DNA from: Rothia aerolata
GTDB lineage: Bacteria > Actinomycetota > Actinomycetes > Actinomycetales > Micrococcaceae
Direction of reading: 5' to 3'
DNA length: 64,000 nt
Assembly (NCBI RefSeq): GCF_014635585.1
Contig: NZ_BMDC01000001.1
Location: forward strand, 1,278,139-1,342,138
Both the position numbers and the translations under genes were made by a program. Below, piece after piece: positions 16,906 through 26,246 of the stretch. A model generated the notes under the pieces. The model was not told the origin of the DNA, did no database searches, and saw only the letters and a list, made by a program, of their open reading frames with translations. Position 1 is the first letter of the stretch. Each line of letters opens with the position of its first letter.

Positions 16906-17658
16906 CTAGTCGTCCTTGCCGCCCCGAATCATGGCACGCGCCCGCTCCCTATTAACAGCCGCAATGGCTGAGAGCGGAATACCGGCGGGGCATACCTGAG
17001 CACACTCACCGTAGACAGAGCAGGGGCCAAATGACTCGTCTAGCTCGGCAATAACTGCCCGTGCCCGCCTAGCCCTCTCGGGAGCCCCCTGGGGCAGGGT
17101 CGCCAGATGGTTCAATAGAGAACCGGCAAACAAGTTAGCTGCGCCGTTGGGGCAGGCTGAAATACAGGCGCCACAGCCAATACAGGCAGCAAAGTCCAGG
17201 GCCTTCTCCGCCCTTCCGTGGCTGATCTGCACAGAGTCGGCATCGGCGGCAGTACCGGCATCAACTGAGACGTATCCGCCAGCCTGCAAAATGCGGTCCA
17301 TAGCTGAACGGTCAACCACCAAATCTCGAATCACGGGGAAAGCACCGTTGCGGAAGGGCTCCAACCGCAAGACAGCGCCGTCCTTGAAAGAACGCAGGTG
17401 CTGGCGGCAGGCAGGGGTGTTGGCAACCGGCCCATGGGCCTGATCGTTGACCGTAATACCGCAGGTTCCGCAGATACCCTCGCGACAGTCAGAATCGTAG
17501 GCTATGGGCTCGCGCCCGGCTGAAACCAGCTGGTCATTGAGGTAGTCGATGAGCTCCAGCAGGGACATTTCTTCTTGGGCGCCCTCTACCAGGTGGGTCT
17601 CCAAGTGGCCCTCCACCTCGGGGGAATCCTGGCGCCATACTTCAATGGTCAAACGCAT
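16906..17658 (-). CDS. sdhB: succinate dehydrogenase iron-sulfur subunit
   Basis: A 250-residue subunit that carries electrons from FAD to the quinone. It contains the [2Fe-2S] motif CREGICGTCG, then CIGCGACISACP and CSVYGECAQVCPAGIP for the [4Fe-4S] and [3Fe-4S] clusters. Its start overlaps the sdhA stop by one base (TAATG), giving operon order sdhC-sdhA-sdhB. It acts at the cytoplasmic face of the membrane. Confidence 0.95.
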   Translation of the reverse strand: MRLTIEVWRQDSPEVEGHLETHLVEGAQEEMSLLELIDYLNDQLVSAGREPIAYDSDCREGICGTCGITVNDQAHGPVANTPACRQHLRSFKDGAVLRLEPFRNGAFPVIRDLVVDRSAMDRILQAGGYVSVDAGTAADADSVQISHGRAEKALDFAACIGCGACISACPNGAANLFAGSLLNHLATLPQGAPERARRARAVIAELDESFGPCSVYGECAQVCPAGIPLSAIAAVNRERARAMIRGGKDD

Positions 17659-19598
17659 TACTTGTAGTTCCTTGTCTGTAGCTTAATGGCTTCAAAGTGC
17701 AGGGGCTCGGCGTGGCGAATGTGCGCGCCGTCGGGGCCTTCTTCCCAGGCGGAGACAAAGCACCAGTCCTCGTCGTTGCGCGCCGCCTCGCCGTCCTCGG
17801 TCTGGAATTCTTCGCGGAAGTGGGCCCCGGCAGACTCCCTGCGGTCTAGGGCATCGACACACATGAGCTCAGCAAGGTAGAGGTAGTCCTCCACCCGGCC
17901 TGCCCGCTCTAGCTCCTGGTTGTAGGTTTCGCCGGTACCGGGAACGAAGAGGTCGCGGTAGAACTCGTCGCGGAGCTGACGAATCTGCTCAATCGCTCGG
18001 GTCAGTTTCTCTTCGTTGCGGGAGACTCCGCAGCCCTCGTAGAGAATCTCGCCCAGGCGCGCGTGGAAATGGTCTGTGGGCGTTTTACCTTTAATCCCCA
18101 CCAGCCGGTTGACGCGTTCGCGCACCTCGCGCAGGGTCGTGATGACGGCGTCGTCCTGCAAATCGAGCGGGGCAGTTCCCAGCTGGTCGGCGAGGTAGTT
18201 GGGCACCGAGTAGGGCAGAGTGAACCAGCCGTCTACGCAGGCAGAAAGCAGGGAGTTTGCCCCCAGCCGGTTGGCGCCGTGGTAGCCCCAGCCTGCCTCG
18301 CCGCCCACGAAAAGGCCGGGGATGTTGGTCATTTGGTCGTAGTCGCTCCAGAGACCGCCCATAGCAAAGTGGGCGCCGGGGGCAATGCGCATGGGAACCT
18401 CGTGGGGATCCTCGCCAGTGGCGTCCTGATACATCTCGAAGAGGTTGCCGTAGCGCTCGTCCAGCACCTTCACGCCCAGGCGCTGCTTGGCGTCGCGGAA
18501 GTCCAGGTAGACCGAGTTCTTCAGTGGCCCCACCCCGTGGCCCGACTCAATCTGCTCGCGCGCTGCGCGGGAGGCAATATCGCGCGGGGTCAGGTTGGCA
18601 AAGGCCGGGTACTTGCGTTCCAGGTAGTAGTCGCGCTCGTCTTCGGGAATCTCGTTGGCAGGGCGCTCATCGCCGGCCTTCTTGGGCACCCAGATGCGGC
18701 CGTCATTGCGCAGGGACTCCGACATCAGCGTGGTCTTGGACTGGAACTTATTGCTGATGGGTAGCGCGGTGGGGTGGAACTGAATGTAGGAGGGCGAGGC
18801 AAAGTAGGCGCCGCGGCGGTGGGCCCGCCAGGCGGCGGTGCAGTTAGAGTTCTTGGCCAGGGTTGACTTGTGGAAGACGTTGCCGTAGCCGCCAGTTGCG
18901 AGGACGACGGCGTGGGCGGTTTCAGCGCTAATTTCACCGGTGCGCAGGTTGCGGGAGACAATGCCTACCGCCCTGCCGTCTTTGACAATAAGATCCAGCA
19001 TCTCTGAGTAGGTGTGCAGGGTAACCGTTCCCGCTGCCACCTGCCGTTGCAGGGCACGGTGGGCTGATACCTGAAGCTGCTGGCCGGTTTGGCCGCGGGT
19101 GTAGTAGGTGCGGGAAACCTGCACGCCGCCGAAGGAGCGGGTGGCCAGCTCGCCGCCGTACTCGCGAGCGAAGGGGGCGCCAATGCCGTTCATGTGGTCG
19201 ATGACGCGCACGGATTCTTCTGCCAGACGGAAGGCATCTGCCTCGCGGCCCCGGTAGTCGCCGCCTTTGACGGTGTCTTTGACGAAACGGTGGATTGAGT
19301 CGTTGTCTACCTTGCGGGCCCGGGCCGCATTGATACCGCCCTGGGCCGCTACCGAGTGGGCCCGGCGGGAGGAGTCGTGGAAGGTGTAGTTAGAAACCTG
19401 ATAGCCCAGCTCCCCCAGAGCTGCCGCGCAGCCCGCGCCTGCCAGGCCGGTGCCCACCACAATCACTTTGAACTTGCGACGGTTGAGCGGGGAGACGAGT
19501 TTGTATTCGTCACGACGCCGCTCCCAGGCGGTTGCAGGGTCGCCCTCGGGTACCCTACCGCTGATGTCGTTTCCGTAGGAAATGTTGATATCTACCAT
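17658..19598 (-). CDS. sdhA: succinate dehydrogenase flavoprotein subunit
   Basis: A 646-residue catalytic subunit oxidising succinate to fumarate. It shows the dinucleotide motif VVGTGLAGAGCAAALGELGY, the covalent-FAD histidine in SSRRAHSVAAQGGINAA, and active-site segments HFAMGGLWSDYDQMTNIPGL and RLGANSLLSACVDG. The length and the single large cytochrome partner fit the b558-type enzymes of actinobacteria and Bacillus. The start lies 10 bases after the sdhC stop. Confidence 0.96.
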   Translation of the reverse strand: MVDINISYGNDISGRVPEGDPATAWERRRDEYKLVSPLNRRKFKVIVVGTGLAGAGCAAALGELGYQVSNYTFHDSSRRAHSVAAQGGINAARARKVDNDSIHRFVKDTVKGGDYRGREADAFRLAEESVRVIDHMNGIGAPFAREYGGELATRSFGGVQVSRTYYTRGQTGQQLQVSAHRALQRQVAAGTVTLHTYSEMLDLIVKDGRAVGIVSRNLRTGEISAETAHAVVLATGGYGNVFHKSTLAKNSNCTAAWRAHRRGAYFASPSYIQFHPTALPISNKFQSKTTLMSESLRNDGRIWVPKKAGDERPANEIPEDERDYYLERKYPAFANLTPRDIASRAAREQIESGHGVGPLKNSVYLDFRDAKQRLGVKVLDERYGNLFEMYQDATGEDPHEVPMRIAPGAHFAMGGLWSDYDQMTNIPGLFVGGEAGWGYHGANRLGANSLLSACVDGWFTLPYSVPNYLADQLGTAPLDLQDDAVITTLREVRERVNRLVGIKGKTPTDHFHARLGEILYEGCGVSRNEEKLTRAIEQIRQLRDEFYRDLFVPGTGETYNQELERAGRVEDYLYLAELMCVDALDRRESAGAHFREEFQTEDGEAARNDEDWCFVSAWEEGPDGAHIRHAEPLHFEAIKLQTRNYK

Positions 19599-19608
19599 GG
19601 GAGGTTCC

Positions 19609-20370
19609 TTACGAGATAATTCCGGTAAACACCGCGATGGGAATACTGATGTTGCCGAGCATGACGATCAGCGCAAAGAGGCCGCTGAGCAAGATGACCC
19701 AGGAGCGGACCTTCTGGCTCATGGTCACACCAAAGTCGCTCACCGCGGCGTAGAGGCCGTGGGCCAGGTGGAGGAAGAGAATCACCATGGCAAGTAAGTA
19801 GAAGAGGGAGACCAGCGGGCGGGAGAAACTGGCAATCAGGTTCTGGTAGGCATAGCTGGCTGCCTCGTTACCGTGCTGGAAGCCCTCGGGGGCAACGCCT
19901 ACCCCGGCGGTGAGGTCAAGGATGTGGAAGATAATGAAGAAGAGCAGAACCAGGCCGGTAACCGGCATGGTGCGGGTAGTAAAAGATTGGAAGCCCTTCA
20001 GTCCCCTGCGCTTGTGACCACCGCGGCGGGCCCTAGCCCGGGCTGAAATGAGCCAGCCGCAGTAGACGTGGCCGATCAGGCACACCAGCAAGGCCAGGCG
20101 GAAGAGCCAGAGAAAACCCTCAAAGGGTAGCAGCGGCATGAGCAGAGAGCGCAGAAAAAGCGCGTAGTCATTGAAATGTTCAGCGCCGGTATAGACCTTG
20201 AGATTGCCGTACATGTGCACCAGCACAAAGATTCCAAACACCACACCGGTAACCGCCATGATGTACTTGGCGAGCACGTTGCTCAGCCACTTAGGACCAA
20301 TCTGTTTGTGTTGCTTCGCCGCGCCAGTGGAGGTAGCTGATGTGGCGGCAACGGAGGATGTCGCACTCAT
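19609..20370 (-). CDS. sdhC: succinate dehydrogenase cytochrome b558 subunit
   Basis: A 253-residue membrane anchor with five hydrophobic helices. Conserved histidines in FVLVHMYGNLKVY, LIGHVYCGWL, FFIIFHILDLT and FLHLAHGLYAAVSDFG are candidate haem ligands. The basic loop ARARRGGHKRRGLKGFQSFT is typical of this type. It is the first gene of sdhCAB; the 333-bp region upstream (20371-20703) holds its promoter and a family-1-like palindrome. Confidence 0.92.
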   Translation of the reverse strand: MSATSSVAATSATSTGAAKQHKQIGPKWLSNVLAKYIMAVTGVVFGIFVLVHMYGNLKVYTGAEHFNDYALFLRSLLMPLLPFEGFLWLFRLALLVCLIGHVYCGWLISARARARRGGHKRRGLKGFQSFTTRTMPVTGLVLLFFIIFHILDLTAGVGVAPEGFQHGNEAASYAYQNLIASFSRPLVSLFYLLAMVILFLHLAHGLYAAVSDFGVTMSQKVRSWVILLSGLFALIVMLGNISIPIAVFTGIIS

Positions 20371-20575
20371 ATTTTCCCCATTTATTTAGGTGTTTTCACA
20401 GGATGTAGTACTTTCCACCGTGTCATGTTTAGCCTTTGATTACCTGTGCTGACCTGTGGTTTTGTTTATAAGTAGCAGAATGAAGTTTTGAGGTCTCTGA
20501 CCCTAAGTTTTCCGTAAGACTAATGTGCGTTTATTGGCCCGATAGGACTGTGGCGGCCCCGATGCTGGCTCGCAG

Positions 20576-20637
20576 TTGACCGGCTTCTGGCCCCAAGAGG
20601 TATCCGTGAACACCTCTTGGGGCCAGAAGCCGGTCAA
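20576..20637. repeat. family-1-like palindrome upstream of the monooxygenase
   Basis: Arms TTGACCGGCTTCTGGCCCC and GGGGCCAGAAGCCGGTCAA form a nearly continuous perfect hairpin with AAGAGGT/ACCTCTT inside. The outer TTGACCGGC and ...CCGGTCAA match family 1, with a different interior. It lies between divergent sdhC and the nitronate monooxygenase gene. Confidence 0.7.
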
Positions 20638-20703
20638 TCGTGTATTGTCTTCCCTGCCAGCAGACACTAGCGTGGGAAGAAAGCATCCGCGCGAAAGGTC
20701 ACC

Positions 20704-21720
20704 ATGAACTTTCTCAAGACCAAGCTACCCCTGGTGGCAGCGCCCATGGCAGGTGGACCCTCCACTGTTGCCCTGGCGAGAGCCGTTGCCGCCGCAGGCG
20801 CCTTTCCCTTTCTCGCCGCGGGTTATAAGACCGTTGAGGCCATGGCCACCGAAATCACCGAGCTCTCCCAGCACACCCAGAATTTTGGGGTCAACCTCTT
20901 TGTTCCCGGCCCCCACCCCTTCAACCGCGAAGACTATGACTCTTTCAGAAAAGCGCTGGCGGAAGACGCCACCCGCTTTGGGGTAGAGTTGCCCGCCGAG
21001 CCACGAGATAGCGATGATTTCTGGAAAGAAAAGCTCCGCTACCTTGAGGAAAACCCGGTTCCGGTGGTTTCTTTCACCTTTGGACTCCCCAGCGCCGATG
21101 TTTTTGAAAGACTCCGCGCAGTAGGTAGCACCACGGTCGTCAGCGTCACCACCCCCGCAGAGGCTCAGGCCGCCGCGCGTAACGGGGCGGCCGCGCTCGT
21201 CGTCCAGGGGCCTCGCGCCGGTGGACACAGCGCAACCTTCACCCCGGCCCGCACCATCGACGACGCTCCCACCCTTGAGATACTCACCGCCGTGCGCGAA
21301 GTCTGCGACCTACCGCTGATTGCCGCCGGCGGCGTAGACGATCCCAGCGCCGTCAAAGAATTGCTGGACGCCGGCGCCCAAGCGGTTGCCGTGGGTACGC
21401 TTCTGTTGCGCACCGACGAGGCGGGCACCGGTGCCACCCACCGAGAAGCCCTGGCAAATCCGCGCTTCACAGAAACCGCACTCACCAGTGCTTTCACCGG
21501 GCGGCCAGCGCGAGCGCTCGTCAACCGGTACCTTGAAAAGCACCAGCAGCAGGCAATTATCGCCTACCCCCAGGTACACTTTCTAACCCAGCCCCTGCGC
21601 AAAGCTGCCAACACCGCTGGCGCCCCAGAGTACCTGCACTGCTGGGCAGGAACCGGCTGGCAGGCGGCGCGCAGCGGCCCCGTACAAGACACCATCACCT
21701 GGCTCACGGAAGGAATCTAA
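20704..21720 (+). CDS. nitronate monooxygenase-family flavoprotein
   Basis: A 338-residue FMN TIM-barrel protein of the 2-nitropropane dioxygenase family: LVAAPMAGGPSTVALARAVAAAG at the start, VVQGPRAGGHSATF in the middle, and the phosphate-binding end LIAAGGVDDPSAVKELLDAGAQAVAVGTLLL. These enzymes detoxify nitronates such as propionate-3-nitronate; some relatives have other roles. It is followed by a quinone-oxidoreductase-type gene whose ATG overlaps its stop, so they form an operon. Confidence 0.88.
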   Translation: MNFLKTKLPLVAAPMAGGPSTVALARAVAAAGAFPFLAAGYKTVEAMATEITELSQHTQNFGVNLFVPGPHPFNREDYDSFRKALAEDATRFGVELPAEPRDSDDFWKEKLRYLEENPVPVVSFTFGLPSADVFERLRAVGSTTVVSVTTPAEAQAAARNGAAALVVQGPRAGGHSATFTPARTIDDAPTLEILTAVREVCDLPLIAAGGVDDPSAVKELLDAGAQAVAVGTLLLRTDEAGTGATHREALANPRFTETALTSAFTGRPARALVNRYLEKHQQQAIIAYPQVHFLTQPLRKAANTAGAPEYLHCWAGTGWQAARSGPVQDTITWLTEGI

Positions 21721-22694
21721 TGTTTCACGCTTGGTACGTAGAAGATAAGAAAACGCCGGCGGTCTTCAAGGAAGTCTCCGAAGACATTTTGCAGGGCGAC
21801 ACCCTGATTAAGGTGCACTCCTCCAGCATCAACTTTAAGGATGCCCTGGCCCTGCACGGCCGTCCCGGCGTGATCCGGAATTTTCCGCTGATTGCCGGTA
21901 TCGACGTGACCGGCGAGGTGGTGGAATCCGAGCACGAGAACTGGAAGCCCGGCGATATGGTGACCCTCAACGGCGCTGGCCTGGGCGAGAACCTGCACGG
22001 GGGCCTGGCCGAAATGGCGCGGGTCAAGGGGGCAGATCTGGTGGCTGTTCCCTCTGCTTTTACCCCCGCCCAGGCAAGCGCTATCGGCACCGCCGGTTTC
22101 ACCGCCCAGCTTGCCGTTACCGCGCTTGAGGGCAACGGTCTACTCCCTGACGAGCACCCCGTTCTGGTGACCGGTGCCGGTGGAGGCGCCGGTAGCATCG
22201 CTATCTCTTTGCTGGCTGCCGCCGGCTACGAGGTCACCGCGGCAACCGGTCGCGTAGATAAGCTTGGCCCCCAGCTGCGCGCCCTCGGCGCGACCGAGGT
22301 GATCCACCGCGATGAGGTGGCGGCCGCGCGTCGTCCTATGGACTCCACCCGCTGGTCTGCGGTGGTGGACGGCGTGGGCGGGGAAATCCTCGCCGGCGCT
22401 ATCGCCGCCACTGACCCGGACGGCGCTATTGCCTCCTACGGCCTCGCAGCAAGCTCCGATCTACCCACCACCGTGCTGCCCTTCATTCTGCGCGGAATCT
22501 CCCTGCTGGGCATCAACTCGGTGCAGGTCTCGGCGGGTATGCGCCAGCTGGCCTGGGACCGCCTGGCGGCGGATCTCTCGCCCGAGCACGTTGACCTGAT
22601 TACCTCCACGGTTTCGCTGGATCAGGCGCAGGACGCCGCCGCGGCGCTTCTGGAAGGCAAGGGCACCGGCCGTACGGTGGTTCAGGTGAGCTAG
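21720..22694 (+). CDS. MDR oxidoreductase, YhdH/AcuI-type acrylyl-CoA reductase
   Basis: A 324-residue NADPH-dependent medium-chain reductase. NFKDALALHGRPGVIRNFPLIAGIDVTGEVVES in two pieces, VLVTGAGGGAGSIAISLLAAAGYEVTAATGR (nucleotide loop) and the end LEGKGTGRTVVQVS match YhdH/AcuI, which reduce acryloyl-CoA to propionyl-CoA. There are no zinc ligands, as expected for this branch. The start overlaps the upstream stop (TAATG). Whether acryloyl-CoA is its true substrate here is inference. Confidence 0.87.
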   Translation: MFHAWYVEDKKTPAVFKEVSEDILQGDTLIKVHSSSINFKDALALHGRPGVIRNFPLIAGIDVTGEVVESEHENWKPGDMVTLNGAGLGENLHGGLAEMARVKGADLVAVPSAFTPAQASAIGTAGFTAQLAVTALEGNGLLPDEHPVLVTGAGGGAGSIAISLLAAAGYEVTAATGRVDKLGPQLRALGATEVIHRDEVAAARRPMDSTRWSAVVDGVGGEILAGAIAATDPDGAIASYGLAASSDLPTTVLPFILRGISLLGINSVQVSAGMRQLAWDRLAADLSPEHVDLITSTVSLDQAQDAAAALLEGKGTGRTVVQVS

Positions 22695-23485
22695 GCGCCC
22701 CTGGCCAGTGCTAGATAGATACCCAGAACGGGCTCGCCTCTGCGGTTGCGGGGGCGGGTCTGGCTGAGGAGCTTGAAGAGCGGTAAGTCTCGTTCACCGG
22801 TTTCTGGGTTAGCATCGACCACCGCGCAGCGGCCCAGAGGCTCACCGGCGATGAAGCGGGTGGGAGGGAGGCCCGCGTCGTCCTTGGCCTGCAAAAGCAG
22901 GGGCTGCCCCTGCCAGGTTTCTTCTTCAAAGGGTTCTTCGGTTTCTACCAGGAAGGTGGAGCGGATGCGGGCGTGCTCTTGCAGGAGTGGGTGTTTGAGC
23001 TGGGCGCCCAGGTAGTCCAGGGTGGCCGAGCCGATGAGGGTGAATGCTTCGCCGTAGACAACCTCGTTGGGTTGGGCCTGCGCTAAGGTAACTGGTTTTT
23101 TCAGAAAGGCTGAGAAGGCCCGGTTTGCCTCTGCGTTGAGCAGTTGCAGGGTGGTTTCGCGGCCCCAATAGTCGCAGGTGAGCTGGCCGGTCACGCTGAG
23201 GTTCTCTAGGTCGAGGGTTATTTCGGGCTGGCCGGGAATTGTGATAGCGAGATTCTGGCCGCGGTAGGTGCAGACCACCTGCATGAGTTCCAGGTGGCCG
23301 ATGGTTCTCAGTACCGCTTTCTTTTCAAGGTCTACCAGGCAGAAGCGGCGGTCGCCCACCGGGCCGGTGGTTGCCAGGTAGCCGGGATCGGCGGGGTGCT
23401 GGGGCTCCCGGCTTGCTCTAAAGGGCAGGTGCCGCACACTTTTGAGCGGGGAGAAACCGTAACTTTCGACGTTGAGAGTTCGCAT
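22691..23485 (-). CDS. MOSC-domain protein (YcbX-like)
   Basis: A 264-residue protein with an N-terminal MOSC beta-barrel (RTLNVESYGFSPLKSVRHLPF, PVGDRRFCLVDLEKKAVLRT) and a C-terminal MOSC domain (IRSTFLVETEEPFEEETWQG, GRCAVVDANPETGERD with the active cysteine). YcbX-type proteins use molybdenum cofactor to reduce N-hydroxylated compounds. I chose the ATG at 23485 since the longer reading adds only non-conserved residues. It converges with the reductase gene, overlapping by 4 bases. Confidence 0.85.
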   Translation of the reverse strand: MRTLNVESYGFSPLKSVRHLPFRASREPQHPADPGYLATTGPVGDRRFCLVDLEKKAVLRTIGHLELMQVVCTYRGQNLAITIPGQPEITLDLENLSVTGQLTCDYWGRETTLQLLNAEANRAFSAFLKKPVTLAQAQPNEVVYGEAFTLIGSATLDYLGAQLKHPLLQEHARIRSTFLVETEEPFEEETWQGQPLLLQAKDDAGLPPTRFIAGEPLGRCAVVDANPETGERDLPLFKLLSQTRPRNRRGEPVLGIYLALARGA

Positions 23486-23522
23486 GACCCCAGGATAGTG
23501 GGCTGTTCTTCCGTTCCCCCTG

Positions 23523-23591
23523 TCAAGGAGCCGGCTTCTCAACAAAAGGCCGTTTATTAAGCGGCTCTTTGCACAGAAGCTGGCTCCTTAA
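23523..23591. repeat. nested inverted repeat
   Basis: Outer arms TCAAGGAGCCGGCTTCT and AGAAGCTGGCTCCTTAA, with an inner hairpin AAAGGCCG/CGGCTCTTT. The gene-free stretch 23486-24069 otherwise shows nothing recognisable apart from a small hairpin near 23705 (GGAGTGGTTC and GCCACGACTCC). It marks the change from G+C-rich core to lower-G+C accessory DNA. Confidence 0.55.
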
Positions 23592-24069
23592 CGACAGCAA
23601 CCCCGGCGATGTGCGAGGTACAGGGATCGCTCCGGGGCTTTCACTCTCTAATGTAATACTATGAACCCGGGGAGACAGGAAGGCATCAACCACAGACTTA
23701 GAGGAGTGGTTCTCCGAGCCACGACTCCATAGGTACCGAATGTATTGTCATCCAGACACTTACATATCAGCGGAACACTCATATAACCAAGAAACTCTTA
23801 GTTGCCATCGACATCCTCGAGATTATGCTAAGGAATGCAGTAAATAGAGCCCTCAGCCAAGATGATAGATACGGAAAATACTGGTTTCAGACCCTGCCCT
23901 ATCTCTGAGCAATCAAGCCAAGAAAAATAAGGAAGCCATGAAGAAGATGTTACGCATACACAGGGCTTACTCACTTCTACCTATTTCTTAGCATCGCTCA
24001 TCTCAGACAGTGCTGCCTTGAGGATTGGGTAAAATCCATCGGTAGATGAAAGGTTAGGAAATCACCTAG

Positions 24070-24687
24070 ATGCCAATTAATGAGGCCCATGCGCAAACTA
24101 TCTCTGCCTATTCTGAGAGGGCTCAAGAGTATGCCACAGTGCTAGGGCATCTTACAGCTACAAAAGAGCCTGACCGGAGGCTGGTTAGTTCTTGGTCTAG
24201 TTCCGTGGCGGGGAGCATCCTTGACCTTGGGTGCGGACCTGGGCACTGGACAAACTTCATCGCTTCGTTGGGCAGAAGTGTAAAAGGAATTGATCCTACG
24301 TCCCGTTTCATTGAAATTGCCTCAGAAAAATATCCTCGTGAGCAGTTCGAGGTGGGAACAATTGCAGATGAGAGGGGAAATGAATACGGCGGCATTCTTG
24401 CTTGGTACTCGCTCATACATTGTTCCCCTGACGAACTCCTACAGGAACTTAAAGATATTTGGTCAGTTCTTTCTGAGGGCGGTACCCTTCTGCTTGGATA
24501 TTTTCGAGGAAGCTCCCTAGAAGCCTTTAACCACGCGATTGCCCCAGCCTGGTACTGGCCGGACAGTTTTATCACCGAGGTTCTTAAACAGGTAGGGTTC
24601 CATATCCTTTATCAAGAGCATCGAGCTGACCTGGATGCTCGTCCACATGGGGCAATAGTTGCCGCTAAAACAGAAACAAGTCTGTGA
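24070..24687 (+). CDS. class I SAM-dependent methyltransferase
   Basis: A 205-residue single-domain methyltransferase with motif I ILDLGCGPGHWTNFIASLG, the acidic loop VKGIDPTSRFIEIA, motif II GGILAWYSLIHCSPDELLQELKDIW in part, and LSEGGTLLLGYFRGS after strand 5. The pattern matches small-molecule methyltransferases of the UbiE/TehB type. Codon use and base composition are more AT-rich than the core genes to the left, suggesting acquired DNA. It stands alone; substrate unknown. Confidence 0.82.
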   Translation: MPINEAHAQTISAYSERAQEYATVLGHLTATKEPDRRLVSSWSSSVAGSILDLGCGPGHWTNFIASLGRSVKGIDPTSRFIEIASEKYPREQFEVGTIADERGNEYGGILAWYSLIHCSPDELLQELKDIWSVLSEGGTLLLGYFRGSSLEAFNHAIAPAWYWPDSFITEVLKQVGFHILYQEHRADLDARPHGAIVAAKTETSL

Positions 24688-24801
24688 AAGGTACAAGTGA
24701 GGCCCCCCGAGTGGCCACTTTTATACCGAAAATCGGAGGAAAACGGTCTAAAAATGGCCCCTCGGCAATCAAAGTAACCCGTGCAGTTGCCCCTGTTTCA
24801 T

Positions 24802-24868
24802 CGAGTCGCCGCTTCAGCGACATTTCGCCGGTACCGTACCGGCGAAATGCAACTGAAACGGCGACTCG
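24802..24868. repeat. imperfect 67-bp palindrome
   Basis: Outer arms CGAGTCGCCG and CGGCGACTCG, and inner arms ATTTCGCCGGTAC and GTACCGGCGAAAT, with mismatched bases between. It lies in the 780-base gene-free stretch 24688-25467, which otherwise contains no recognisable gene. It may be a mobile-element end or terminator. Confidence 0.55.
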
Positions 24869-25467
24869 GTGTGCTTGTCCTTTTTTGAATCTGCACACAG
24901 GTTGTTAGAAGACGCTTTTCTGCCGCTTTCTCGGGTGACACGCCCGGGAGGGGACACACTTTTCTGCCTATAACCCTCAAAGCCTAGAGTCCTACAGTGT
25001 CCAAATATCTCTCGGGACTTACCTATACCGGCGCTCGCTACCAGTAGCACTATTGCAACAAGTAGCGAACGCGGCGGGTGGTTTGGTGAGAAGAAAGCAA
25101 GTGTCGGAAGAAGCTCTATCCCCCGGGTTTCACTAGTTATTTAGGCTGTGGATTCTCCAGACTACTGGCTGAGTAGCTACCTGCCTTGCTTAGGTTAAGT
25201 GCCTAAATGCACCTCCCTGATAATGCGCCTAGAAGTTTGCCACTTTATATGCTGCTGAGCGTGGATTATAGCCCATCCAAGAGTTCTAGGATTGCAGGCT
25301 ACTGGGCCTCTACATCCTCATAGGGTTCACCATGGTCTACGAATCTCGGCAACCATCTACGTAAAATATGTGGTGGGTACACACTATCTAGTGTGAGCTG
25401 AGCAAAGAGGTAGACCTGGCTTCTAAATTGCTACCTCTCCCGTATTAGATAATCAGAAAGAGCAACC

Positions 25468-25626
25468 ATGTCAGATAAGAAATCAACTCCAGAAAAGCAA
25501 ATCCAGACAAGAGAATCTCTCACAGGTAGCGGCCACTTGGTCTACGATGTAAAGCCTGGGATTAGCAATGATATTGCGAACATGATCAACTCACATGGTA
25601 AGCCCCAGAACGAGAAGGAAAAATGA
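25468..25626 (+). CDS. small hypothetical protein, 52 aa
   Basis: Reads MSDKKSTPEKQIQTRESLTG through to KPQNEKEK and stop. It is hydrophilic and lysine-rich with no signal or membrane segment. Its stop overlaps the ATG of the DUF6338-type gene as ATGA, so the two are translationally coupled, which is the main reason to believe it. I recognise no family. Confidence 0.6.
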   Translation: MSDKKSTPEKQIQTRESLTGSGHLVYDVKPGISNDIANMINSHGKPQNEKEK

Positions 25627-26246
25627 TTCTCGGCTCAGTAGCAAGCCTCATTCTGTTTGCGTTTTTGGTAGTTCCCGGCGGTGCTTGGAGATTCATACGG
25701 AATAGACATGTAGCACCGGTGAAAGAGTCTGCCCTTACAGAGTTCTCTAGAATTGCTTTCTACTCAGTTATATTTTTAGTTATCGCCGCTTTAATTTGCG
25801 GGTGGTTCTGGGTTAGGTTCTTTCAAGAGCTCCCGATAGATGGCTATCTCGACAAGTACGCGTGGTTGCATCTTGGGTTTCTTACGACTGTTCATGTGCT
25901 ATTAGCAACCGCTATAAGTTGCATAACCGCTTACGTTTACTTCAAAGACAAGGCAACCTTTACTAGGTATTCTGCCCTGGATTGGGTGTTTGTTGAGCAG
26001 AAGCCACAGGGCACCCGACCTACTGTGGTACTAAAACTATCCGACGGCTCAACAGCAATAGGTTCACTACATTATTATGACGTGGGCCCTGAAACAACGG
26101 ACAAAACTGTTGTACTTGCTCCTCCATATCTCATTAAGCGAAGCGATGAAGACGAAGGAACAAAATTTTCAGATGGTTACTTTTTAGTTTCCTTTGGAAA
26201 AATTGAAAGCTGGCGGATCGGCTTTACGAACGTAGAAGTCAAATGA
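25623..26246 (+). CDS. DUF6338-like membrane protein
   Basis: A 207-residue protein. Three hydrophobic segments occupy the first 110 residues (LASLILFAFLVVPGGAWRF begins inside the first; AFYSVIFLVIAALICGWFW; LTTVHVLLATAISCITAYVYF). A soluble part follows, including VVLKLSDGSTAIGSLHYYD and GYFLVSFGKIESW. The layout and opening match actinobacterial DUF6338 proteins, whose function is unknown but which turn up in accessory regions. It is coupled to the small gene before it. Confidence 0.68.
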   Translation: MILGSVASLILFAFLVVPGGAWRFIRNRHVAPVKESALTEFSRIAFYSVIFLVIAALICGWFWVRFFQELPIDGYLDKYAWLHLGFLTTVHVLLATAISCITAYVYFKDKATFTRYSALDWVFVEQKPQGTRPTVVLKLSDGSTAIGSLHYYDVGPETTDKTVVLAPPYLIKRSDEDEGTKFSDGYFLVSFGKIESWRIGFTNVEVK

